Assembly (NCBI GenBank): GCA_032117595.1
Contig: JAULYZ010000004.1
Location: forward strand, 49,242-113,241
Source of the DNA: WLJO01 sp032117595
GTDB taxonomy: Bacteria; Actinomycetota; Acidimicrobiia; Acidimicrobiales; Ilumatobacteraceae
Direction: 5' to 3'
DNA length: 64,000 nt
Translations under genes and position numbers: made by a program
Shown: in pieces, positions 44,540 to 53,791 of the stretch
Layout of the letters: the number at the start of each line of letters is the position of its first letter
Position numbering within the stretch: position 1 is the stretch's first letter
The notes under the pieces: generated by a model
Told to the model about the DNA's origin: nothing
The model's database searches: none
The model's input: only the letters and a program-made list of their open reading frames with translations

Positions 44540-45874
44540 TCAGTCGGCCAGCAGCACGCCCGGATTGAGGATGTTCAGCGGGTCGAGGGACCGTTTGATG
44601 GAACGCATCAGGTCGATCTCCGCGGGATTCCTCGACAAACCCAGCCACTTCGCCTTGACCCGGCCGATCCCGTGCTCGGCGCTGATCGAACCGCCGTAGT
44701 GCACAACGGTCTGCAGGACCGTGTCGTCCACCCGTTCGTCATCGGGCCCGGGACCGACGACGTTCACGTGGAGGTTGCCGTCGCCGAGGTGCCCGAACAC
44801 GTAAACCTCGGCGGCCGGGAGCAACTGGCGCACACGTGCGGTCACGTCCTCGGCGAAGGCGGCTATTGCTCGCAGCGGAACCGTGACGTCCATCTTGTGC
44901 GGAATCCCGGTGGTGGCGATCGCCTCCGATTGGCGGTCGCGGGCCGCCATCAACTCGGCCGGGGCGCCCACGAGGTGCTCGTGCCCGGACACCAGATCCG
45001 CAAGGAGACTGGGCGCCTCGCCGGTGCCCGCCCACACCATCCAGAGCGTCACCGGAGCATCGGCGAACGGGGTTCGCACGCCCAGCACGGACTGGGCAAG
45101 GTGGGCTCCCGGGAAGTCGATCGCCTCGATGACCTCGATGCCCTCGACGGCGCGGCGAATGCCGGATGCCAGTCCAACAGCGTCGGCCCAGCCGTCGCAG
45201 CGGACCGCCACGCACACGCGGTCCGGCCGCTCCGGAACGAGGCGAAGCCTGACCGCCGTGACCACGCCAAGGGTTCCCTCGCTGCCGCACAGCAGCCCCG
45301 GCCAGTCATAGCCCGTGTTGTCCTTGAGCAGACCTGCCAAGTGCGAGAGCAATGCCCCATTGGCAAGTACGGCCTCGGCGCCGAGCACGTTGGCTCGCAT
45401 CGTCCCGTCGCGCAGTACGCGTGTGCCCCCGGCGTTCGTGGCGACCATCCCGCCGAGCGTGGCGGATCCCCGCGCCGACAGGTCGACCCCGAACTCCCAG
45501 CCGGTCCCCCGGAGGCGTTCCTCGAGCGCTTGCAGGGTGACACCTGCACCTGTGACGACGCTCCCGCCAACCGTGTCCACCTCCCGCACGTCGTCGAGGC
45601 CGCGGGTGGAGAGCACGATGCGCGGGCCCGGCGAGTCGTCGGGCACGCCACCGCCAACCAGACCGGTGTTGCCTCCCTGGGTCACCACCGCCACCTGGTG
45701 GGCACTGCACCATTGCAGAACCTCGCGCACGTGCGACACCGATGACGGTCGCACGACCGCATCACAGTGTCCGGAGAAGCGGCGGGTCCAATCGGTCTCG
45801 TACCCGGATCGCTGATCGAGGTCGACGAGCACGTTTGCCGGCCCGACCACCGAACGCAACGCGTCGACGTTCAT
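44540..45874 (-). CDS. FAD-linked oxidase, GlcD/D-lactate dehydrogenase-like
   Basis: 444 residues from ATG 45874, which overlaps the stop of the membrane-protein gene (ATGA). The PCMH/FAD_binding_4 domain has VTQGGNTGLVGGGVPDDSP and GGMVATNAGGTRVLRDG, the FAD-binding turns. The C-terminal oxidase domain has VYVFGHLGDGNLHVNV (metal/substrate His residues) and ISAEHGIGRVKAKWL. It oxidises a 2-hydroxy acid such as glycolate, D-lactate or D-2-hydroxyglutarate. Confidence 0.93.
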   Translation of the reverse strand: MNVDALRSVVGPANVLVDLDQRSGYETDWTRRFSGHCDAVVRPSSVSHVREVLQWCSAHQVAVVTQGGNTGLVGGGVPDDSPGPRIVLSTRGLDDVREVDTVGGSVVTGAGVTLQALEERLRGTGWEFGVDLSARGSATLGGMVATNAGGTRVLRDGTMRANVLGAEAVLANGALLSHLAGLLKDNTGYDWPGLLCGSEGTLGVVTAVRLRLVPERPDRVCVAVRCDGWADAVGLASGIRRAVEGIEVIEAIDFPGAHLAQSVLGVRTPFADAPVTLWMVWAGTGEAPSLLADLVSGHEHLVGAPAELMAARDRQSEAIATTGIPHKMDVTVPLRAIAAFAEDVTARVRQLLPAAEVYVFGHLGDGNLHVNVVGPGPDDERVDDTVLQTVVHYGGSISAEHGIGRVKAKWLGLSRNPAEIDLMRSIKRSLDPLNILNPGVLLAD

Positions 45875-46275
45875 CGCAGCGCCCGACGGGGGATCGCACC
45901 GCCGACGACAAGGACCACTGAGCCGAGGAACGCCAGGGTCACGCCACCGCGCGACGGGAGCGGCGTGCTCCATGCGATCGAACAACCCGCCACCACCAGC
46001 GCGCCCGAGGCGGCGGCCACCAGTCGTGCGGCGCGGTCGAAGCGCGCAAGGGCGAGTACGGCGCACACAGCGATGGCCACGGGCACGGCGGGCCAACACG
46101 TGATGAGCAGGGCTGCAGCCGAGCCATCGGAGAGACCCAGACGGTCGGTGATCGAGGCCAATTGGTAGCTGGAGCGCTCCGAACCCTCGGTGCCGAGCCA
46201 CGGCATCAAGGTGCCCACGATGCACGCGGCCCCGCCGAGACCGAGGATCACCGCACGTTGCTGCTGCAGTGCCAC
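45871..46275 (-). CDS. Small integral membrane protein
   Basis: 134 residues with about four membrane segments (VILGLGGAACIVGTLMPWLG; AAALLITCWPAVPVAIAVCA; LVAAASGALVVAGCSIAW; GGVTLAFLGSVVLVVGGAIP). No family is recognised. It starts the two-gene minus-strand unit with the GlcD-like oxidase and is divergent from the LLM gene of the molybdenum hydroxylase cluster. Confidence 0.6.
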   Translation of the reverse strand: MALQQQRAVILGLGGAACIVGTLMPWLGTEGSERSSYQLASITDRLGLSDGSAAALLITCWPAVPVAIAVCAVLALARFDRAARLVAAASGALVVAGCSIAWSTPLPSRGGVTLAFLGSVVLVVGGAIPRRALR

Positions 46276-46353
46276 GCCCGGACGTTACCGGCGATGCCTC
46301 GCCGCACTGTGCCAGTACCGGGGCGGCACCGTCGGCAACTACCGTGGTTGCCG

Positions 46354-47376
46354 ATGCAACGCATGGCCCTCTATCTCCAGGACAAACACCCCATGGCCTA
46401 CGAGCTGGAGGTCGCCGAGTACGCCGAGGCCAAGGGCTTCAGCGAGATCTGGCAGGCCGACACCCGGCTCGCCCGCGACTGCGTCGTGATGATGAGCGCG
46501 CTCCTCACGCGCACCAAGCGGCTCCGCATCGGTTCCGGCGTGCTGCCGATCTGGACGCGTAACCCTGCAGTCATCGCGGCGACCTGGTCGACGATGTGGG
46601 AACTCGGCGGACTGACCCCCGAGGGCGAGAGTCGCGTCATGTGCGGTATCGGCGCATGGTGGGAACCGATTGCCAGCCGGGTGGGCGCCGACCGACGTAA
46701 GCCACTCACCGCCATGCGCGAGCACGTCGAGGCGATCCGGCAACTCTTCACCATGGAAGAGGTGACCTACGAGGGCGAGTTCGTGAAGCTCGACCGCGTG
46801 AAACTCGATGTTGCGTTCGGCGACGCATCGCCGAGGAACATCCCGATCTACATCGGAGCCACGGGCGACAAGATGATGGAGATGACCGGCGAGATCTGTG
46901 ACGGCTGCGTCCTGAACTACGTCGTGCCGGTGCCCTACATCCGATCCGCCGTCGAGAAGCTCGCCGCAGGGGCCGCAAAGAGCGGAAGGACGATTGAGCA
47001 GGTCGACCGACCGGAGCTGCTGGTCTGCTCGCTCTCGGACTCGGACCCGAAGGAAGCGATCCGAACGGGCAAGGCACTCGTGGCGTACTACCTCGGGACC
47101 GAACCGCACATCATGGAGGCCAGCGGCGCCGACCCGGATCTCGTGAAGCGGGTGCAGGAAGTGGTCGGGTGGCCGGCGACGGAGGCGGACTACCGCAAGG
47201 CCGCCGACCTGATCCCCGACTCGCTGGTGCGCAGCCTCATGGCGGTCGGGACGAGCGAAGAGTGCCGCACCAAGGTGGCCGAGTACATCGAGGCTGGCGT
47301 CACGTGTCCGATTCTCTTCCCGATGATGGACGATATCCACGCCGTCGTCGACGCCTTCGCCGGTTGGACGCCGTGA
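46354..47376 (+). CDS. LLM-class flavin/F420-dependent oxidoreductase
   Basis: 340 residues from ATG 46354. TIM barrel signatures: YAEAKGFSEIWQADTRLARD, LRIGSGVLPIWTRNPAVIAA, MCGIGAWWEP, and YIGATGDKMMEMTGEICDGC. The RNPAVIAA/TRNP and IGATG turns are those of F420-dependent relatives (methylene-H4MPT reductase-like) in actinobacteria, so F420 is more likely than FMN; this is inference. Its stop overlaps the GTG of the downstream amidohydrolase (GTGA), making it the first gene of the molybdenum hydroxylase operon. Confidence 0.85.
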   Translation: MQRMALYLQDKHPMAYELEVAEYAEAKGFSEIWQADTRLARDCVVMMSALLTRTKRLRIGSGVLPIWTRNPAVIAATWSTMWELGGLTPEGESRVMCGIGAWWEPIASRVGADRRKPLTAMREHVEAIRQLFTMEEVTYEGEFVKLDRVKLDVAFGDASPRNIPIYIGATGDKMMEMTGEICDGCVLNYVVPVPYIRSAVEKLAAGAAKSGRTIEQVDRPELLVCSLSDSDPKEAIRTGKALVAYYLGTEPHIMEASGADPDLVKRVQEVVGWPATEADYRKAADLIPDSLVRSLMAVGTSEECRTKVAEYIEAGVTCPILFPMMDDIHAVVDAFAGWTP

Positions 47377-48740
47377 CCTCACTCACCGTTCACGGCGCAG
47401 CCGTCGTCACCTCGGACGAGTCGGGCACCGTGCACCCCCAGGGTTGGGTACACGCGGTGGACGGCGTGATCACCGGGGTGGGCGCGGGCGACCCTCCTGC
47501 GCAGTTCCTGCGCGCCGATCGGGTCATCGAGGCCCGGGGGTGCGCCGTGATGCCGGGCATGGTGAACGCTCACACTCACCTCTTCCAAACGTTCTTCCGC
47601 GGCCTCGGCGACGACAAGTCGTTGCTCGACTGGCTCCGCGACTACATCTGGCCGGCCTCGTCGGTCATGACTGCCGAGGAGGCCGGCGCGGCATGCGCGC
47701 TGGGCATGATCGAGAACCTCCGTACGGGAGCCACCACGATCATCGACCACCAATACATCCACCCGGGCGGCGCCCACGATGACGCTGCTTGCAGCGCTGC
47801 CGAGGAACTGGGGGTGCGCTATCTGCTGGCGCGCGGATGGGCCGATCGCAACTACGAGCCCCGCCTCACCGAGGGGCTCCCCGATGTGCTCCGCAACCAA
47901 GAGGACCTCGCAGCCCGGTGGCACGGAGCCGCCGGCGGGCGCATCCACACCGAGACCGCGCCGCTCATCCCGTGGGGTTGCTCCAACGAGGCAGTGCAGC
48001 ACTCGACTGCATCCTCGCGCGGATGGGGCGGCGGCATGCACGTGCACTGCGCCGAGACCGCTGTCGAGGTCGAGATGAATCTGGGCGAGCGCGGGATGCG
48101 CCACGTCCCGTGGCTCGACTCCCTCGGTGTGCTCGGTCCCGATGTGCAACTTGCACACAGTGTCTGGCTCGACGACAGCGAGATCAGCACGATCGCCGAG
48201 CGTGGCTCCACCGTGGTGCACTGCCCGGTGAGCAACATGTACCTCGCATCAGGGGTGGCACGGGTCCCCGACATGCTGCGTGCCGGTGTCAACGTGGCGC
48301 TTGCCTCTGATGGACCGGGCAGCAACAACCGACAGGACATGTTCGAGGCCATGAAGGTGGCGGTGCTCCTGCAGAAGGTGCACCACCTCGATCCCGTGAT
48401 CCTGCAGCCCGAGGACGCTCTGCGCATGGCCACCCGCAACGGGGCCAGGGCCGCATGTCTCCCGAACGCGATCGGCTCGCTCGAGGTCGGTCGTCGGGCC
48501 GATCTCGTCGTTGTCGACCTCAACAGCGTCTTCGTGGCGCCCGTGCACCGTGTTGTGTCCGCCCTCGTCTTCAACGTGACGCCACGCGAAGTTCGCCACG
48601 TGGTCGTCGACGGACGCATCGTGATCGATGACGGTCGTCTCGTCTCTGCCGACGAACGGGCGATGCTCAGACGCGCCCAGCGGGCCTGCGGCGACCTGTT
48701 CCGACGGGCGGGCCTCCGTCCGCCCCTGCCACTAGATTGA
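47373..48740 (+). CDS. Amidohydrolase, 8-oxoguanine/cytosine deaminase-like
   Basis: 455 residues from GTG 47373. Zinc-site motifs of the ATZ/TRZ/guanine-deaminase group: NAHTHLFQTFFRGLGDD, HVHCAETAVEVEMN (His and Glu), LAHSVW, and ASDGPGSNNRQDMFEAM (Asp). Such enzymes remove an amino group from a purine, pyrimidine or triazine ring by hydrolysis. The operon with XdhD-like hydroxylase fits a purine-type substrate such as guanine or 8-oxoguanine. A second amidohydrolase of the same superfamily is at 52466. Confidence 0.9.
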   Translation: MTSLTVHGAAVVTSDESGTVHPQGWVHAVDGVITGVGAGDPPAQFLRADRVIEARGCAVMPGMVNAHTHLFQTFFRGLGDDKSLLDWLRDYIWPASSVMTAEEAGAACALGMIENLRTGATTIIDHQYIHPGGAHDDAACSAAEELGVRYLLARGWADRNYEPRLTEGLPDVLRNQEDLAARWHGAAGGRIHTETAPLIPWGCSNEAVQHSTASSRGWGGGMHVHCAETAVEVEMNLGERGMRHVPWLDSLGVLGPDVQLAHSVWLDDSEISTIAERGSTVVHCPVSNMYLASGVARVPDMLRAGVNVALASDGPGSNNRQDMFEAMKVAVLLQKVHHLDPVILQPEDALRMATRNGARAACLPNAIGSLEVGRRADLVVVDLNSVFVAPVHRVVSALVFNVTPREVRHVVVDGRIVIDDGRLVSADERAMLRRAQRACGDLFRRAGLRPPLPLD

Positions 48741-48773
48741 ATCCACTGCTGGTCCGCAGACGAGCCGACCGCC

Positions 48774-48780
48774 CAGGAGG
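48774..48780 (+). promoter_or_regulatory. Ribosome binding site of the FAD subunit gene
   Basis: CAGGAGG at 48774-48780, six to eight bases before GTG 48787; it supports that GTG as the start. Confidence 0.7.
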
Positions 48781-48786
48781 AGTGCA

Positions 48787-49518
48787 GTGCCCAAGGTCGT
48801 CGAATACCACCGGCCGTCATCGGTCGAAGAAGCCCTCGAGTTGCTGGCCCGTCCGACGGCCACCGTCCTTGCCGGTGGAACCCTCGTCAACGCCACCCCC
48901 ACGACGCACCCGGTGATCGCCGTCGACATCAGCCGACTGGGTCTCAGCGGCATCGAGTTGCTCACCGATGGTCGGTTGCGTCTCGGCGCAGCAACGACGC
49001 TGCAGCAGATCGTTGATCACCCCTTGGTCCCGGCCGTACTCCGGGAGCTCGCCCGCCGCGAGTCCGTGAGCACGCTTCGAACGCTCGCAACCGTCGGCGG
49101 GACCCTTGCCGCCGGAGGTCCCGAGAGCGAACTCGTCGCCGGGCTGCTCGTCTGCGAGGCAGAGGTGACGCTGCGCTCGGCCACGGGAGCCAAGTCGATC
49201 CGATTCAGCGATCTGCTCTCCGACTGCGACCACCTGCTCTCCACCCTCATCGTCGACGCAACGATCCACGTCGACGGCACGCTGGCTGCCGACCGCACCG
49301 GGCGCACCCCGGGCGATGTCGCCATCGTCTCTGCCGTTGCCCGACGCACGACCGACGGTCGCACGCTGGTGGCGCTCAGCGGAGTGGCACCCACCCCGGT
49401 GCTCGTCGACAGCGTTGACTCCCTCTCACCCGTGGGTGACTTCCGCGGCTCGGCGGAATACCGCAAACACCTCGCTTCGGTTCTCTCGGCGAGGGTCCGT
49501 TCGGAGGTCGCCAAGTGA
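48787..49518 (+). CDS. Molybdenum hydroxylase FAD-binding subunit, YgfM-like
   Basis: 243 residues, about 40 shorter than CoxM/XdhB. The N-terminal FAD motif reads AGGTLVNATPT, with Thr-Leu-Val-Asn-Ala like the AGGSKLNATPT of E. coli YgfM. TVGGTLAAGGPESELVAGLL follows, then RTPGDVAIVSAV and a short C-terminal cap. It should carry electrons from XdhD to an acceptor through FAD. It overlaps xdhD by four bases (GTGA). Absence of the usual cluster-bearing small subunit gene next to it is notable. Confidence 0.88.
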   Translation: MPKVVEYHRPSSVEEALELLARPTATVLAGGTLVNATPTTHPVIAVDISRLGLSGIELLTDGRLRLGAATTLQQIVDHPLVPAVLRELARRESVSTLRTLATVGGTLAAGGPESELVAGLLVCEAEVTLRSATGAKSIRFSDLLSDCDHLLSTLIVDATIHVDGTLAADRTGRTPGDVAIVSAVARRTTDGRTLVALSGVAPTPVLVDSVDSLSPVGDFRGSAEYRKHLASVLSARVRSEVAK

Positions 49519-52469
49519 ACACGATCAACTTTGAGCTCAACGGGCTTCCCACGACTGCGTTGGTCGCCCCGTCGCTCACACTTCGGGATCTGCTGCGCGG
49601 CGAGGGCTGCTTCAGCGTGCGTTTCGGGTCCGATGACGGATCCACCGGCGCAGCGACCGTGCTCGTCGACGGTGTTCCCGTCTCTGCCGATGTCGTGCTG
49701 GCCGCACAGGTGGACGGGCGCAGTGTGCTCACCCTCGAAGGCCTCGAGGCGCCCGACGGCTCCCTCCACCCGATCCAGCAAGCCTTCATGGCCACCGGCG
49801 CCCTCCAGTCCGGGTACTCAGCCGGAGCCATGATCCTTGCCACCAAGGCACTACTGGAACGCAACCCGAATCCGAGCGAAGCCGAGATTCGCGACGCACT
49901 CGGTGGGATCCTCGACCGCGAGACGGCCTACGTGAAGGTCGTCGAGGCGGTCCAGCGTGCATCCGTGCTCATGCGTGGCGGCACTACCGAGCCGTTCCGG
50001 CCGGTCTATCTCACGCCCATCACCAACGGTCGCGATCCTGCGCCCTACCAGCCGGGCGCCCCTGCTCCGGGAGTCTCGCCTGCAGTCCCTCGGGTCGTTC
50101 CCTCGCCCGATGTCCCGGCGATGGCGGTGGTCGGCAAACCGGAGATCAAGGTCGACGCGCTGAAACTCGTGAAGGGGAACCCGGCCTTTGCCGACGATGT
50201 CGAGATGCGCGGCATGCTCACCGCGCGAGTGCTGCGCAGTCCACATGCTCATGCGCGAATCCTCGATATCGACGACAGCGATGCTCGTGCGCTCCCCGGG
50301 GTGCGGGACGTCATTCACTACAAGAACACGCGGCGGGTGATGTACGCGTCCGGCGGTCAGAGCTGGCCCAACCCCTTGCCCTGGGACCAAGTGAGCTTCG
50401 ACAACAAGGTTCGCCATGTCGGCGACCGTGTTGCAGCCGTCGCAGCAGATACTGCGGAGATTGCCGAAGAGGCACTCCGCCGCATCAAGGTCACCTACGA
50501 AGTGCTCCCCTTCATCCTCGACGAGCGTGACGCTATGGCAGCGGGGGCACCGCAGATCCACGACGAGCCCGACGCGGTCGGCATTCACGACGCCAGCCGG
50601 AACGTCGTCCACCACATCCTTGCGGCCACCGTGCCCGATCCGGTGCTCGACGCTGCGTTCGCTGGAGCCCACAAGGTGTACGAGCAGACGTATCGGGTAC
50701 ACCAGGTCCAGCAGTGCCCGATCGAGCCGCACGTCACGGTCGGGTGGCTCGACGAGGACGAGCGGCTCGTACTGCGCACGGCCACTCAGGTTCCGTTCCA
50801 CACCCGTCGGATGGTCGCTCCCCTCCTCGGACTCACGGTCAAGGACATCCGGGTCATCAAGCCCCGAATCGGCGGCGGCTTCGGGGCGAAACAGGAGATG
50901 CTCATCGAGGACATCGTCGGCCATCTGGTGCTTCGGACCCGGCGTCCGGTTCGTCTCGTGCTCTCACGCGAGGAGGAGTTCGCGTCCTCCCGCACACGGC
51001 ATCCCCAGACCATCACCTACCGAACCGGCATCGACGACAAGGGAATGCTCGTTGCTCAAGAGATGCGGGTGATCGGAAACACCGGCCCGTACGGCACGCA
51101 CGGGTTCACGGTGCAGAACGTGGCGGGCATCCGCGGCCTCACGAGTTACAACTGCCCCGCCAAGAAGTTCGACTGCCATGTGGTGTACACCAACATCCCC
51201 GTTCCGGGTGCCTATCGCGGCTACGGCGCACCGCAGGCAGAGTTCGCGCTCGAGTGTCACATGGAGGACATCGCCCGCGACATGGGCATGGACGTGATGG
51301 CCTTCAAACGACAGAACTGGGTGAAGGTCGGCGACAAACTCGACATCGTCATGTACCTCGGCGAGCGTGGAACTGCCGCTGGCGAGGTCGACCCCGCCAC
51401 CTACCCGCCGGTCACCACCTCCGGCATCGAGGAGTGCGTTGCCCAGGGCATGCGTGCCATCGGCTGGCACCGCCGCGAGGACCCCTCGTGGGTGGCGCCT
51501 GCCGATCGCCCCAACATCCGACGTGGGCTCGGCTTCGCCTTCTGCATGCACGGCACCGCCATCCCGTTCCTCGACATGGGCGGCTGCTCGATCAAGATGA
51601 ACGACGACGGGAGCTTCAACGTGCTGGCCGGTGCTGCCGACCTCGGCACGGGCGCCGACACCGTGCTCGCACAGATCGCCGCAGAGGTGCTCGGTGTCCC
51701 GCTCGACGACATCAAGATCTACTCGGGCGATACCGACATGACCCCGTTCGACGTCGGTGCCTACGCGTCGTCCACCACGTACATCTCGGGTACCGCTGTC
51801 AAGCGTGCAGCCGACGCCGTCCGCTGGCGGATCAAGTTGCGGGCAGCCCGTCTGCTCGGCATCCCCGAGGAAGAGGCCTGCTCGATCGAACTGCGCGACC
51901 GCAGGGCCTGGGCGCCGGATGGACGTTCCGTGTCGCTCGAGGACATCGCATTGAACTCGTTGCACACCGAGGACCACGAACAGATCATGGGTACGGCGAG
52001 TTACGTCTCGCCCGATTGCCCTCCCCCATTCGGGGCGCAGTTCGTGGAGATCGAGGTCGACACCGATACCGGACAGGTCACCGTCGTGAAGATGGTGATG
52101 TCGGTCGACTGTGGCGTCGCCATCAACCCGGTGACCGCCTCGGGCCAGATCGAGGGCGGCATGCTTCAGGCGCTCGGTTACGGCCACTGCGAGGAGTTCG
52201 CCTTCGACGCCGACGGACGGATGGTGAACACCGAGTTCGACAGCTACCGCATCTATCGGGCCGACGAGATGCCCGACATCGAGGTCTTCCTCGTCCAGAC
52301 GATGGAGGACTCGGGCCCCTTCGGCGCCAAGGCAGTGGCAGAGATTCCCAAAGACGGCGTCGCTCCTGCACTGCGCAACGCAATCCTCCACGCCACCGGC
52401 GTAGCCATCGACGAGATTCCCTTCACGCCCGAGCGCGTGTGGAGGGCGCTGAACAACGCACGCGCATGA
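49515..52469 (+). CDS. xdhD: XdhD-like molybdenum hydroxylase with Cys-free ferredoxin-like domain
   Basis: 984 residues. Residues 1-150 align with the two [2Fe-2S] modules of xanthine-dehydrogenase small subunits, but all eight ligand Cys are replaced: Ser39, Thr44, Ala47, Asp59, Ser99, Ser102, Asp134, Glu136. Residues about 200-980 are the molybdopterin part: GGGFGAKQEMLIED, GAYRGYGAPQAEFALECHME, GAADLGTGADTVLAQIAAEV, and GPFGAKAVAEIP with the catalytic Glu. From memory, E. coli XdhD has the same Cys loss and a very similar SVRxSDDG segment. It probably hydroxylates a purine-like ring; electron route is unclear. It is flanked by FAD-subunit and SsnA-like genes. Confidence 0.93.
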   Translation: MNTINFELNGLPTTALVAPSLTLRDLLRGEGCFSVRFGSDDGSTGAATVLVDGVPVSADVVLAAQVDGRSVLTLEGLEAPDGSLHPIQQAFMATGALQSGYSAGAMILATKALLERNPNPSEAEIRDALGGILDRETAYVKVVEAVQRASVLMRGGTTEPFRPVYLTPITNGRDPAPYQPGAPAPGVSPAVPRVVPSPDVPAMAVVGKPEIKVDALKLVKGNPAFADDVEMRGMLTARVLRSPHAHARILDIDDSDARALPGVRDVIHYKNTRRVMYASGGQSWPNPLPWDQVSFDNKVRHVGDRVAAVAADTAEIAEEALRRIKVTYEVLPFILDERDAMAAGAPQIHDEPDAVGIHDASRNVVHHILAATVPDPVLDAAFAGAHKVYEQTYRVHQVQQCPIEPHVTVGWLDEDERLVLRTATQVPFHTRRMVAPLLGLTVKDIRVIKPRIGGGFGAKQEMLIEDIVGHLVLRTRRPVRLVLSREEEFASSRTRHPQTITYRTGIDDKGMLVAQEMRVIGNTGPYGTHGFTVQNVAGIRGLTSYNCPAKKFDCHVVYTNIPVPGAYRGYGAPQAEFALECHMEDIARDMGMDVMAFKRQNWVKVGDKLDIVMYLGERGTAAGEVDPATYPPVTTSGIEECVAQGMRAIGWHRREDPSWVAPADRPNIRRGLGFAFCMHGTAIPFLDMGGCSIKMNDDGSFNVLAGAADLGTGADTVLAQIAAEVLGVPLDDIKIYSGDTDMTPFDVGAYASSTTYISGTAVKRAADAVRWRIKLRAARLLGIPEEEACSIELRDRRAWAPDGRSVSLEDIALNSLHTEDHEQIMGTASYVSPDCPPPFGAQFVEIEVDTDTGQVTVVKMVMSVDCGVAINPVTASGQIEGGMLQALGYGHCEEFAFDADGRMVNTEFDSYRIYRADEMPDIEVFLVQTMEDSGPFGAKAVAEIPKDGVAPALRNAILHATGVAIDEIPFTPERVWRALNNARA

Positions 52470-53791
52470 CCATCATCACCGCCGACTGGGTCATCGCCGA
52501 ACCCGGCGAGGAGCCGATCAAGGCCGGCGCTGTGCGCGTGGTGGGCACCTCGATCACCGAGGTCGGCGAGGCTGCGGCGCTTCTGGCCACTCACCCCGAT
52601 GATGACGTGGTCAGCGGCTCGGGCTGTGTCCTTGCCCCTGGATTCGTGAACACCCACGTACACCTCTACGGCGTACTCGCGCACGGCATCCCGCTCGAGG
52701 TGGCACCGACGGGCTTCTGGTCGTTCCTCGAGGACTTCTGGTGGCCCAAGGTGGAGGACGCACTCGACGCCCCGATGATCCTCACGGCCACCCGTTGGGT
52801 GGGGGCTGAACTCTTGCGAACGGGCACCACGTGCTTCTACGACATCCTCGAGGCGCCGAATTCCCTGCCGGGAATCCTCCTCGCCCAGTCCGACGAGGTG
52901 CGCAGGTTGGGCCTGCGCGGGATCCTCAGCTTCGAGGCCACCGAGCGTGTCAGCAGCACCAATGGCGAGGCGGGTCTGGAGGAGAACCTCGCCATGATCC
53001 GTGCGGGGCGCTCGGCCGGCCCTGACTCCCTGGTCCACGGACTGATGTGCATCCACACCACGTTCACCTGCCCGCCAGCGTTCATCGAGCGGGCAGCCGC
53101 CCTCGCCCGAGAGCATGATGTCCTGCTCCACGCCCACGTGAACGAGGGCGCCCACGAGGGCCTGCTCTGCCACGAGCGATACGGGGTGCGGACCCTCGAG
53201 CTCTACGACCGGCTCGGCGTCGCCGGACCGAACCTGCTCGCCTCGCAGTGCGTTCAACTGTCGGACCGTGAACAGGAACTCATCGCAGAGCGAGGCGTTC
53301 GGGTCAGTCACATGCCGCTGTCGAACTGCGAAGTCGGCGGGGGCATCGCCCCGATACCCGAACTGATGGACCGCGGCGTGACCGTCGGCCTCGGCTCGGA
53401 CGGCTATCTCAACGACATGTTCGCGGTCATGCGAGGGGCCTTCCTCCTCCACAAGGCCCGGTTGTGCAGCCCACAGGTGATGCCGGCCTCCAGCGTGTTC
53501 CGTATGGCCACCACTGCGGGGGCCGAGGCGCTCGGCCTCGGCCACCTCATCGGTCGATTGGCCCCCGGGTACCGCGCTGATCTCCAACTCATCGACGCTG
53601 GATTCCCGACGCCGGCGAGCGCTCACAACCTCTACGACCAGCTCGTCCTCTGGCGCAGCGGACTCGATGTGCGCGAGGTGATGGTGAACGGCGAGTGGAG
53701 GGTACGTTCGGGATCGGTGGACGGTTTCGATCGCGACCACGAGCGCTCCCGGGTTGCACATGAGGCGCAGCGGTTGTGGAAATCCGCCTGA
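52466..53791 (+). CDS. ssnA: SsnA-like amidohydrolase
   Basis: 441 residues from ATG 52466, overlapping the xdhD stop (ATGA). Zinc motifs: NTHVHLYGVLAHG, LLHAHVNEG (His and Glu), and GLGSDGYLNDMFAVM (Asp). The length and the FLEDFWWPKVEDALD segment are those of E. coli SsnA (442 residues), which sits next to xdhD in the ygf cluster; the substrate of SsnA is not established. It probably hydrolyses a ring or amine of the compound handled by XdhD. It overlaps xdhC by 16 bases. Confidence 0.88.
   Translation: MTIITADWVIAEPGEEPIKAGAVRVVGTSITEVGEAAALLATHPDDDVVSGSGCVLAPGFVNTHVHLYGVLAHGIPLEVAPTGFWSFLEDFWWPKVEDALDAPMILTATRWVGAELLRTGTTCFYDILEAPNSLPGILLAQSDEVRRLGLRGILSFEATERVSSTNGEAGLEENLAMIRAGRSAGPDSLVHGLMCIHTTFTCPPAFIERAAALAREHDVLLHAHVNEGAHEGLLCHERYGVRTLELYDRLGVAGPNLLASQCVQLSDREQELIAERGVRVSHMPLSNCEVGGGIAPIPELMDRGVTVGLGSDGYLNDMFAVMRGAFLLHKARLCSPQVMPASSVFRMATTAGAEALGLGHLIGRLAPGYRADLQLIDAGFPTPASAHNLYDQLVLWRSGLDVREVMVNGEWRVRSGSVDGFDRDHERSRVAHEAQRLWKSA

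Noticed and set aside
50714..52465. Extended plus-strand frame before the SsnA-like gene
   Set aside because: It is the alternative frame of xdhD; real SsnA-like sequence starts at ATG 52466.
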